64,000 nt of DNA, taken from Duganella sp. Leaf126. GTDB lineage: Bacteria; Pseudomonadota; Gammaproteobacteria; Burkholderiales; Burkholderiaceae_D. The position numbers were made by a program, and so were the translations under genes. The number at the start of each line of letters is the position of its first letter. Within the stretch, counting starts at the first letter, position 1. A model generated the notes under the pieces. The model saw only the letters and a list, made by a program, of their open reading frames with translations, searched no databases and was not told where the DNA came from. Below are positions 53,595-61,161 of this stretch, one piece after another. The stretch is taken from the NCBI RefSeq assembly GCF_001423125.1, contig NZ_LMNW01000035.1:328-64327 (forward strand), given 5' to 3'.

Positions 53595-55145
53595 ATGAAA
53601 CTCTCCGACATGAAAGTGGGCGCACGCCTGGCGCTGGGCTTCGGCACCACGCTGGCCCTGCTGCTGGTGGTGGCCATCGGCAGCTCCAGCGCGCTCAACG
53701 CCATCACCGACGACACCGACAACCTGGTCGAACAACAGCTGCAGACCGAACGCCTGGTCACCGAATGGAAAGGCAGCATCGAGAGCAACGTGCAGCGCGC
53801 GCAGGCAGTGGCGCGTCTGACCGAACCGGCCGAGCGCAAGTACTTCGAGGACGGCCTGGCGCGCGCCATCCAGCGCAACGGCGAAGTGCAGCGGCTGCTC
53901 ACCGAGCGCCTGGTGGACGACCGCGCCAAGGCGCTGTACGCCCAGGCGCTGCGCGACCGCGATCTCTATCAGGCGGCGCGCAAGAGCGTGATGGACGCGC
54001 GCGATGCCGGCGACGTCGAACTGACCAGGAAACTGATCGCCGAACGCTTCGTGCCGGCCAGCGACACCTATGTGGCCAGCATCGGCGCCGTGGCCGAGCG
54101 CCAGCGCACTGCCATCGATGAAATCGGCAAAGCGGTACACGAACGCAGCGTGCAGGCGATCACCCGCACCGCCATCGTGACAGCGATCTCGATCGCCCTG
54201 GCGCTGCTGCTGGGCTGGCGGATCGCACGGTCGGTCCTGATCCAGCTCGGCGGCGAACCCGGCTACGCGGCCGGCATCACCGACCGCATTGCCGCCGGCG
54301 ACCTGACTGTGCGCGTGGACCTGGCGCCGAACGACCGCAGCAGCCTGCTGCACAGCATCGCTGCCATGCGCGACCGCCTGGCCGCCATCGTGGGCGAGGT
54401 GCGCAGCACTACCGAGGCGGTGGCCACGGCCTCCGACGAAATCGCCAGCGGCAATATGGACCTGTCCTCGCGTACCGAGCAGCAGGCCGGCTCGCTGGAA
54501 GAAACCGCGTCGTCGATGGAAGAACTGACGTCCACCGTCAAGCAGAATACCGACTACGCGCGCCAGGCCAACCGGCTGGCCGCCAGCGCTTCCGACGTGG
54601 CCGTGCGCGGCGGCGGCGTGGTGGCCGAGGTGGTGACCACGATGGAATCGATCAGCACCTCGTCCCGCCGCGTGGTCGACATCATCGGCGTCATCGACGG
54701 CATCGCTTTCCAGACCAATATCCTGGCCCTGAACGCGGCCGTGGAAGCGGCGCGCGCCGGCGAACAGGGGCGCGGCTTCGCGGTCGTTGCGTCGGAGGTG
54801 CGCAACCTGGCCCAGCGCTCGGCCAGCGCCGCCAAAGACATCAAGGAACTGATCGGCGACTCGGTGGAAAAAATCTCGACCGGCGCCGTACTGGTGGAGC
54901 AGGCCGGCCACACGATGACCGAGATCGTCAACAGCGTGCGCAGCGTGAGCGACATCATGGAGCAGATCGCCACCGCCAGCCAGGAACAGGAAGCCGGGAT
55001 CGACCAGATCAACCAGGCCATCGGCGAGATGGACGGCGTGACCCAGCAAAACGCCGCCCTGGTCGAACAGGCAGCAGCCGCCGCCGAATCGCTGCAGAAC
55101 CAGTCATCGCACCTGGCGCAGCTGGTCAGCGTCTTCAAACTGTAA
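53595..55145 (+). CDS. Methyl-accepting chemotaxis protein
   Basis: 516 residues with RBS GAGGA before the ATG. Domain order: membrane helix (residues about 13-33), a periplasmic four-helix-bundle sensor (about 35-190), second helix (ITRTAIVTAISIALALLLGW), HAMP (about 210-265) and the signalling coiled coil with hairpin tip GVIDGIAFQTNILALNAAVEAARAGEQGRGFAVVA. Methylation-type helices flank it. There is no C-terminal NWETF-type tether. Ligand cannot be read. Confidence 0.95.
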   Translation: MKLSDMKVGARLALGFGTTLALLLVVAIGSSSALNAITDDTDNLVEQQLQTERLVTEWKGSIESNVQRAQAVARLTEPAERKYFEDGLARAIQRNGEVQRLLTERLVDDRAKALYAQALRDRDLYQAARKSVMDARDAGDVELTRKLIAERFVPASDTYVASIGAVAERQRTAIDEIGKAVHERSVQAITRTAIVTAISIALALLLGWRIARSVLIQLGGEPGYAAGITDRIAAGDLTVRVDLAPNDRSSLLHSIAAMRDRLAAIVGEVRSTTEAVATASDEIASGNMDLSSRTEQQAGSLEETASSMEELTSTVKQNTDYARQANRLAASASDVAVRGGGVVAEVVTTMESISTSSRRVVDIIGVIDGIAFQTNILALNAAVEAARAGEQGRGFAVVASEVRNLAQRSASAAKDIKELIGDSVEKISTGAVLVEQAGHTMTEIVNSVRSVSDIMEQIATASQEQEAGIDQINQAIGEMDGVTQQNAALVEQAAAAAESLQNQSSHLAQLVSVFKL

Positions 55146-55195
55146 GCCCGCATGCCGGCTCTGGCCTCATGCCGTTGAGTTATCCTCTTCATCTC

Positions 55196-55230
55196 CGTCG
55201 TACCCGCGAAGGCGGGTACCCAAGTTCTGC
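55196..55230. repeat. Dispersed palindromic repeat, copy 3
   Basis: CGTCGTACCCGCGAAGGCGG then GTACCCAAGTTCTGC; arms GTACCCGC/GCGGGTAC are perfect around GAAG. It lies between the converging chemoreceptor and NadR-like genes. Copies 2 and 3 share the CCCA-GTTCTG end. Confidence 0.75.
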
Positions 55231-55244
55231 TCGAACTTATGACT

Positions 55245-56252
55245 TTAACTTAAGTGCTGCAGCACGGTGGCGATGCGCTGGGGCGGCGGGCCAATGAGCA
55301 AGGTGTAGGCGATGTTGCGGCGCTGGAGTTCGGTGATGTACCAGGCGTGCTGGTGAAGCCGGAAGCTGTCGTCGCGTCGGGTGCCGTCCTGGACGAACGC
55401 AAAGTCCGGGACGCACACGAACACGTGATCGTACTGGCGCCCAGCCCGGTGTTCCAGTTCCGGCTCGGCGCGGCCGAACATCTCGCGCGAGTAGAACAGC
55501 GTGGTCAGGGTCGAGGTGTCGCAGAACAGATAGCGCGTGGCCAGGGGCCGCAGGTCGTCTTCGCGCTGCTGCTGGACCTGCGCGATGTGCAGCAGGTCCT
55601 CGTAGGCCAGTTCGCCTCCCCGGGCCTCCCACAGTTCGCGGCCATACTCGGGCGCCCATACCGTCCGGCACGCGGCTGCCATGGCCTGGGCCAGCGTGCT
55701 CTTGCCGCTCGACTCGCCGCCGAGGAAGCAGACGGTCTGCACGTAGCTGGCATACACCGGGGCCGACAAGAACGCCCGATGGGCATGCGGATCCTGCCGG
55801 ATCGCCGTGCCCGACACAGGGACGAGGCGGCGCGCCTGGTCCACCAGCACGTGCCGTACCGGCGCGCGCCGGTGGCCGTGCCTGGCAAAATAGCGCGTGA
55901 GTTCGGCCGCGAAACCGTCGCCGTAGTCTTCGCTGGTAAAGACCGCATCGACCGGGCGACCGAGCAGGTGCAGGCATGCCCATCCCATCAGGCGCCGGTG
56001 CACGGTGGCGTCGGCGTCGTTGTCGGGCAGATCGTGGCGGTCGTTGTGCAGCACCAGCACGGTGGCGTGCGGGAAGCGCGTGCGCAGCCACTGTTCGCGC
56101 AGATAGGAGCTGCAGCCTGGCAGCTCCGGTTGCGAATACGCGATGATGACCACCTGTTCGCAGGCCGCCATGGCCCGCCCGATCAACAGCTCGTGCCCAA
56201 GATGCAGCGGACTGAATTTGCCGACCACCAGGCCGGTATGGAATGGCTTCAT
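55245..56252 (-). CDS. nadR: NadR-like NMN adenylyltransferase/ribosylnicotinamide kinase without the repressor domain
   Basis: 335 residues from the ATG at 56252, overlapping the PaaK-like stop (ATGA). N-terminal nucleotidyltransferase: GKFSPLHLGH at residues 11-20 and SGTAIR at 147-152. C-terminal P-loop kinase: GGESSGKS at 168-175, then APEYGRELWE as in NadR kinases. The N-terminal helix-turn-helix of enteric NadR is absent. Family role: making NAD from nicotinamide riboside or NMN. It is the last gene of the six-gene MoxR/vWA operon and no pnuC transporter is nearby, so salvage may not be its job here; that is inference. Confidence 0.85.
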   Translation of the reverse strand: MKPFHTGLVVGKFSPLHLGHELLIGRAMAACEQVVIIAYSQPELPGCSSYLREQWLRTRFPHATVLVLHNDRHDLPDNDADATVHRRLMGWACLHLLGRPVDAVFTSEDYGDGFAAELTRYFARHGHRRAPVRHVLVDQARRLVPVSGTAIRQDPHAHRAFLSAPVYASYVQTVCFLGGESSGKSTLAQAMAAACRTVWAPEYGRELWEARGGELAYEDLLHIAQVQQQREDDLRPLATRYLFCDTSTLTTLFYSREMFGRAEPELEHRAGRQYDHVFVCVPDFAFVQDGTRRDDSFRLHQHAWYITELQRRNIAYTLLIGPPPQRIATVLQHLS

Positions 56253-57619
56253 GCGCGCGCTCCTGCCAGGTCCGACGTGTACTGCACGGTCTTGTCGTCG
56301 GCGCCCAGGACGGCAAGCGTGACGCTGCCGGCGCCGAACAGCGTTTCCAGCGCTGCCCGCGCCTGGTCGCCGAGCGGCGACATCGCCTGCGCCAGCCGCA
56401 GCACGACCTTGCCGTCGGCCTGCTGGTGCACGCCGAAGTGCGGTATCGGCAAATGCTGCAAGGCGTGGGTAACATCGATATTGTTGATCCACCTGCCCGG
56501 CGTCCGATAGCGCACCGGCGAGCGGCCCGACAGGCCGACCAGCACGGGCACGGCGACCGCCCCTTCGCGCCGCAGCGCGAGCGACGCATGGTCGCCGGTG
56601 CGGTAGCGCAGCAGCGGCAAACAGAAATTGAAGCCGCCCGATACCGTGATCTCGCCGCGCTCTCCCTGCGCCACCGGATGGCCATCGGCGTCGAGCAGCT
56701 CCACGTACAGCTGCGGTTGCAGCAGCACGTGGCCGCCGGCGCGGGCGTCGTACACCGCCACCGGCCCCACTTCGTTGAGCGAGTAGAGATCGAGCACCGG
56801 GCAGCCGAAGCGGGCTTCGAGCTGCGCGCGCAGCGCCGGCAGCAGCAGCATCGACACCGACAGCAAGGCGCGCGGCCGCATCGTCACCGGCAGCGCGAGC
56901 AGTTCTGTAAACGAGATCGGATCGCCTGCCACCACCTCGGGTGCCAGCGCGTCCAGGTAGGCGGCGCGGTCCTGCGGCGTGCGCCATTCGTCCGGGTGCA
57001 GGTTGATCTTGGCCAGTCCCGATTCGCCCATGGTGGGCGTGACCGACACGTAGGTGAAGCAGCGCTGCTGGAAGCCCAGCAGCACCACGCCCACCTGCCC
57101 GGCGCCGTGCGTCAAGGTCACGCCGAAGCGGCGCAGCGCGCGCTTGTGGAACGCCAGGTAGCGCGCCGCCACCACCGGGTGCGAGGCGATCACCAGCGGA
57201 TGGCCGGTGGTGCCGGTGGTGCGGAAGTTGATCATGCGCGCGATGTCGGCGTGGTCCGGCACGAAGGCGGCAATGTCGGCAGCCAGGTCGGCGCGGCTGA
57301 CCGGCGCGATCTGCGACCATTGCGCGGGCACGGCGCCCGAGGCCCGGTAGTGCGGCACGCTGGCGTACGTGGCGCGCACGAAGTCGTCGAGCCACGCGGG
57401 CCTGCCGCCGGCCGGCCAGCCGACGTCGGCATCGGCCACCTGCTGCTCGAAGCGCCGCACCTGCTCCACTTCGTGCGCCAGCAGCTTGTTGCCGCTGTGG
57501 TTGCGGTAGGTCGGTGCAGCCGGATGCTCCTGCAGAAAATCGAGCATGGCGCGCCCGGCGGCAGTCAGCGTGGGAAAGCGCTCGTGTTCGTCGTCCCGCA
57601 GGTTTGCGCGGCTGTTCAT
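56249..57619 (-). CDS. PaaK-like adenylate-forming enzyme (ANL superfamily)
   Basis: 456 residues from the ATG at 57619 inside the previous stop. The AMP-binding signatures are present: FRTTGTTGHPLV (residues 132-143), YSLNEVGPVAVYD and LPLLRYRTGDH. These are the phenylacetate-CoA ligase/CapK-type motifs. The protein should activate a carboxylate with ATP; whether it then uses CoA or an acceptor protein is not visible, and no carrier-protein gene is nearby. Presence in an operon with MoxR/vWA genes is unusual. Four-base overlaps on both sides. Confidence 0.82.
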   Translation of the reverse strand: MNSRANLRDDEHERFPTLTAAGRAMLDFLQEHPAAPTYRNHSGNKLLAHEVEQVRRFEQQVADADVGWPAGGRPAWLDDFVRATYASVPHYRASGAVPAQWSQIAPVSRADLAADIAAFVPDHADIARMINFRTTGTTGHPLVIASHPVVAARYLAFHKRALRRFGVTLTHGAGQVGVVLLGFQQRCFTYVSVTPTMGESGLAKINLHPDEWRTPQDRAAYLDALAPEVVAGDPISFTELLALPVTMRPRALLSVSMLLLPALRAQLEARFGCPVLDLYSLNEVGPVAVYDARAGGHVLLQPQLYVELLDADGHPVAQGERGEITVSGGFNFCLPLLRYRTGDHASLALRREGAVAVPVLVGLSGRSPVRYRTPGRWINNIDVTHALQHLPIPHFGVHQQADGKVVLRLAQAMSPLGDQARAALETLFGAGSVTLAVLGADDKTVQYTSDLAGARA

Positions 57620-58236
57620 TCGCGCGACCACTTGTCGGCCGATTCCTCGGCCGCCTTGCGCGCAAGCGCAGCGCGGATGTCGGCCGCCCGCTGCTCGGCG
57701 GCGCGGCTGGCCTCGAGCAGGCGCCGGCGTTCGGCGCCGCTCACGGCCGACAGGCGGTCGGTCGCTTCGGACACCGACTCGCCGGCCGGGCGATAGCCGA
57801 GGCGCGCGAGCACGATGCGCGCCAGCTCCTCGCGCCGTTCCGGATCGTCCACGTAGCGGTGCGCGGCCGCTGACTGCGCCAGCTCGTCCACGGTGCGGTC
57901 GAGCACCCGCAGCAGGTCGGCCTGCGGGATCGGGGCGGCGATCAGCCACTCGTCGGCCAGCAGCCAGGCCACGATCATCACCAGCGCAAGGCGTTGACCT
58001 TGCTGACCTTGGTGACCTTGGTGACCTTGCTGGCGGCGCTGCCCGGCTTTGCCGGCCATGAACGGCGCCAGCTCCGCGAGCGTGGCGCGTGCGCCGTGCA
58101 GCGCCAGCACGTCGTTGACCAGCGCCGCCACGTGGACCGCGCCGGTATTGCCGATGCGCGGCGCCGCCAGCAGTTCGGCCGGCGTCTCGGCCAGCCGGTG
58201 GATCAGGACTTCAAGGGCGGGACCGGTGTTTTGCAT
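57616..58236 (-). CDS. Unknown helical protein of the MoxR/vWA operon
   Basis: 206 residues, no recognised domain. The 5' end overlaps the vWA gene by 26 bases and the 3' end overlaps the PaaK-like gene by four. Residues about 70-82 are a glutamine/glycine/histidine tract (QQGHQGHQGQQGQ) encoded by a nine-base tandem repeat. The following part is predicted helical (LALVMIVAWLLADEWLI, then RREELARIVLARLGYRP) and the last 50 residues are charged and coiled-coil-like. The overlaps argue that it is a stable partner of the vWA protein. Confidence 0.75.
   Translation of the reverse strand: MQNTGPALEVLIHRLAETPAELLAAPRIGNTGAVHVAALVNDVLALHGARATLAELAPFMAGKAGQRRQQGHQGHQGQQGQRLALVMIVAWLLADEWLIAAPIPQADLLRVLDRTVDELAQSAAAHRYVDDPERREELARIVLARLGYRPAGESVSEATDRLSAVSGAERRRLLEASRAAEQRAADIRAALARKAAEESADKWSRE
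57995..58030 (-). repeat. Nine-base tandem repeat inside the 206-residue protein gene
   Basis: Four units of the pattern TGACCTTGN on the plus strand, encoding repeated Gln-Gly-His/Gln triplets on the minus strand. Unit number is likely to vary among strains. Confidence 0.8.
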
Positions 58237-60001
58237 GGGACTGGACGTGCGGATTGGTGTAATGGCGGCGGCTGAAGGCGCGGGCGAAGTCTACCAAGCT
58301 TTCGGCCTGGGCGATGGCGTGGATCTCCCAGCCCTGCTCGTCGCGGGCGCGCGCGATGTCGCGGTACGGCTGCTGCAGCCAGCCCGTATGCTGCCCGCTG
58401 TCCCAGTCCTGGCGCAGGTCGAGCGCCATGGTGCCGCCGGCGCCGCCATTGGCCAGCGCGCGCGCGGCCACCGCCCAGCCGCTGTTGCCCTGCTCGTCGT
58501 TGTCGAACATGGTGGAGATGCCGTCGTCGGAAATCATCAGGATGTGCGTGAGCCGGTCGCGCGGCGCGGCAAAGGTCTGGCGCAGGCGGTGGATCGGGAA
58601 GCAGGTGCTGCCGCCGAAAAAACCGGTCAGCACGCCGAGCACCTGGTCTTCGTCGCGCACGAAACCGGGTGTGACGATCACCTCGTTCTTGCCGCTCCAC
58701 AGCGTGACCTGCACCCGCGATCCGGTGCGCAGCGCCGACAAGGCGACGATGGCGCCGGCCAGCGCCAGGAACGACGTGCGGGTGCGCGGATCGGGCATGG
58801 AGCCCGAGCTGTCAACGTACAGGTCCAGGTCCACCGGCAGCGGTTTCGGCGGGCGTGCGGCTTCACGGCCGTACTGGCGCTGCACGGTGGTCACTCCTGG
58901 CACCGGGCGGGGACTCTGAACCACGCTGGCCAGCCAGTCGATTTCCTCGAGCGGGTCGCCGGTCTGCCACGGTTCCAGCCCTTCCGGCTGCAGCTCGGCC
59001 GACAACGGCGCCGGCATTTTCGGAAACGACACCAGGTGCGGCAAGGCGCGTTCGCGGTAGTAGCGTACCGCGATCTGCTCGTCGCTGAGCGTGATGCCGG
59101 CCGCCTTGAGGAGCTCGCCGTAGTCGAACGGCTCGCGGGCCTGGCCGCCGTCGGGTGGGCGCTCGTCGCTGGCGGCACGCGCGCCGGGGGCCTGGTCCAG
59201 GCCGGAGATGCGCGGGTCGTCCACCGGATGCACGGGCGTTTCGCGCTCGCCCGCTTCGATCTGCTGGGCGCCTGCGGGGTCGCAGCCGGCCGCCGCGTCG
59301 CGCGTGTCGGCCAGGCGGTAAAACTCCGTGACCTGTTGCTGCTGCCCTGCCAGGTACGGCAGCAGCAGCGTGGCGAACCTGCCAGCGGCGTCCATCCAGT
59401 CGCGCGCGTACACGCGGATCAGGCGCGCGCCCAGCCAGGCATCGGTGTCGGTGGCCTCGTCGGCGGCGCCGCCACCGAGGTCGCCCTTGGGCAGCTGCCA
59501 CAGCTGCTCGTAGATGCGCACGTACAGCGTCCACAACTTGCTGCTGGCAGGCGACGGGCGCGCCTGCTCCAGCAGGCGGTAGACGTGGTCGATGCGCAGG
59601 CCGGCCTGGCGTTGCAGGCGGTCGTTGATCACCAGGTCGGTGTACAGGTTGGCGACCATGGGGGCGTGCGCTTCCAGGGTGGGCAGCGCGCGGCGCAGGC
59701 GCGCCAGCAGCCGGAACTGGTCGGCGGCCGTGGCAGGCGCCAGCACGTGGTGGCCGATTTCGTGCGCCAGGATCTCCACCGCGTAGCCCTGCAGCCCCTG
59801 TTCGCGCACGCCCTGCAGGTCGATCACCACGCTCTGGTCGAGCAGCCGTATCATCGCAAAGCTGCCGTGCAGCCCCTCGCCTGCCGCTTCCACCGACGTC
59901 CGGCACAGGCGGGCGTCGCGCAGGCGCGTGTACCGGCTCCACGCGGCCAGCGCCGCCGGCCAGGCGGCGCGCCATTGCTCGAGCAGTGCGTCGTCGGTCA
60001 C
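58211..60001 (-). CDS. Fused zincin-like/von Willebrand A protein, MoxR partner
   Basis: 596 residues. The start is the GTG at 60001, which forms a GTGA overlap with the upstream stop. The N-terminal half carries ILAHEIGHHVLAP with HEXXH at residues 80-84, a metallopeptidase-like helix. The C-terminal half is a vWA domain: DLYVDSSGSMPDP gives the MIDAS Asp397-x-Ser399-x-Ser401, and a later ISDDGISTMFD segment follows. The layout resembles predicted metallopeptidase/vWA proteins of the COG3864/DUF2201 kind. vWA proteins of this sort pair with MoxR ATPases. Whether the zinc site is catalytic is not known. Confidence 0.85.
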   Translation of the reverse strand: MTDDALLEQWRAAWPAALAAWSRYTRLRDARLCRTSVEAAGEGLHGSFAMIRLLDQSVVIDLQGVREQGLQGYAVEILAHEIGHHVLAPATAADQFRLLARLRRALPTLEAHAPMVANLYTDLVINDRLQRQAGLRIDHVYRLLEQARPSPASSKLWTLYVRIYEQLWQLPKGDLGGGAADEATDTDAWLGARLIRVYARDWMDAAGRFATLLLPYLAGQQQQVTEFYRLADTRDAAAGCDPAGAQQIEAGERETPVHPVDDPRISGLDQAPGARAASDERPPDGGQAREPFDYGELLKAAGITLSDEQIAVRYYRERALPHLVSFPKMPAPLSAELQPEGLEPWQTGDPLEEIDWLASVVQSPRPVPGVTTVQRQYGREAARPPKPLPVDLDLYVDSSGSMPDPRTRTSFLALAGAIVALSALRTGSRVQVTLWSGKNEVIVTPGFVRDEDQVLGVLTGFFGGSTCFPIHRLRQTFAAPRDRLTHILMISDDGISTMFDNDEQGNSGWAVAARALANGGAGGTMALDLRQDWDSGQHTGWLQQPYRDIARARDEQGWEIHAIAQAESLVDFARAFSRRHYTNPHVQSHAKHRSRP

Positions 60002-61161
60002 AGCGGCAGCACGCGGATGGCGTGGGTGTACGGCGACGTGACCGCTGCCGCGTAGCGGTTGCATACGACCGCGAGCCGCTCGGCCGGCAGCGCCAGCGCC
60101 ACTTCGCGGCCGTTGATCGCAAGCGTCCCCTCCCGCACCGCGACCTGCGCGGGGAAGCTGTCTTCGGCCTGGTCGTATTCGTCGGCGCTGGCGGGATGGA
60201 GCACCGCGCCGCAGGCGTCGGCGATCAGCAGCGCGTGGCGTTCGCCGCTGCGCACCCAGAAGCCGTGCGGCGCGGCGCGTACCTGCGGCGGTTCGGGAAA
60301 CTCGCCACCGAGGCCGGTAAAGCTGCCGATCTCGATGCCTGCCTGCAGGCGCTCGCGCTGCGCGGTGTCGGGCGCCCACCAGGGATCGGCCAGCAGCGCG
60401 GCGCGCAACGCCGGCCACGACCACTCCGCGGCGGCGGCGCCGAAAGCGGCCACGGCCAATGGCTCTGGCAAGCTGTCGGCGACCGCGATGGCGCCGGACC
60501 GGAAATGCGCCATGCCGGCGCGCCACGCAGCAATCTGCCCGACAGCAGACAGCTGCGCGATCTCGCCGGGCTGCGGCCCCTGCCCTGTCTGCGCTGGCGT
60601 CGCGTTTGGCTGCGCATGCCACCACTGCGGTGCGAGCTGCGGCGACAGCTGCGCCATGATGGCCTGCCACTGCGCCACGCGTGCGCCGCGCTGGCGCTGC
60701 ACATGCAAGGCGGCATTGGTCAGCATGCCGAGTACGGCAGCCGGCTGCGCGCACAGCGGCGCAACATACAGCGGCGCCAGCGCGCGCCAGACGCTGGCCG
60801 GCAAGTCGGCGCCAGTGCCAGTATTGGCAGGGGTGCCCGCTGGCGGCGCAGCCGCGTTGGCGGCCGCCGCGTCGGCCGGTCGCAGCTGCGCTGCGCCTGC
60901 CGCCGGCTGCATGATCTGCGTGCGCGCGTGGCCCTGCGCCGTCAGCGCCAGCGCGGCATCGAACGCCGCCAGCGCCACCGCGCCCGCGCGCTCCGGCGCA
61001 TGGGCAGCTGCCGCGCAGACAACGGGATCGGCAGCTGCGGCCAGGAACGCCCCGAACGCTGCGGTATCGAAACCGCTGTGACGGCGGCGCGCCTCGGCCA
61101 TCCGGCGGTTGAGCTCCGGGCGGGCGGCTGCCAGCAGCCGGGCAAATGCCGGGGAAATCAT
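59998..61161 (-). CDS. Unknown protein between MoxR and vWA genes
   Basis: 387 residues. The ATG at 61161 lies within the MoxR stop (ATGA); a start 18 bases earlier is less likely. No recognised domain. The first 230 residues are alanine-rich and helical with a low-complexity linker around residues 110-125; the last 110 look beta-rich (HGFWVRSGERHALLIADACG, VREGTLAINGREVALALP). By position it occupies the place of the third component in MoxR-vWA ternary systems, but I do not see beta-propeller repeats. Confidence 0.75.
   Translation of the reverse strand: MISPAFARLLAAARPELNRRMAEARRRHSGFDTAAFGAFLAAAADPVVCAAAAHAPERAGAVALAAFDAALALTAQGHARTQIMQPAAGAAQLRPADAAAANAAAPPAGTPANTGTGADLPASVWRALAPLYVAPLCAQPAAVLGMLTNAALHVQRQRGARVAQWQAIMAQLSPQLAPQWWHAQPNATPAQTGQGPQPGEIAQLSAVGQIAAWRAGMAHFRSGAIAVADSLPEPLAVAAFGAAAAEWSWPALRAALLADPWWAPDTAQRERLQAGIEIGSFTGLGGEFPEPPQVRAAPHGFWVRSGERHALLIADACGAVLHPASADEYDQAEDSFPAQVAVREGTLAINGREVALALPAERLAVVCNRYAAAVTSPYTHAIRVLPL

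Noticed and set aside
59998..61161. Beta-propeller component of a MoxR-vWA ternary system
   Set aside because: No repeated four-stranded blade pattern is visible in the protein.
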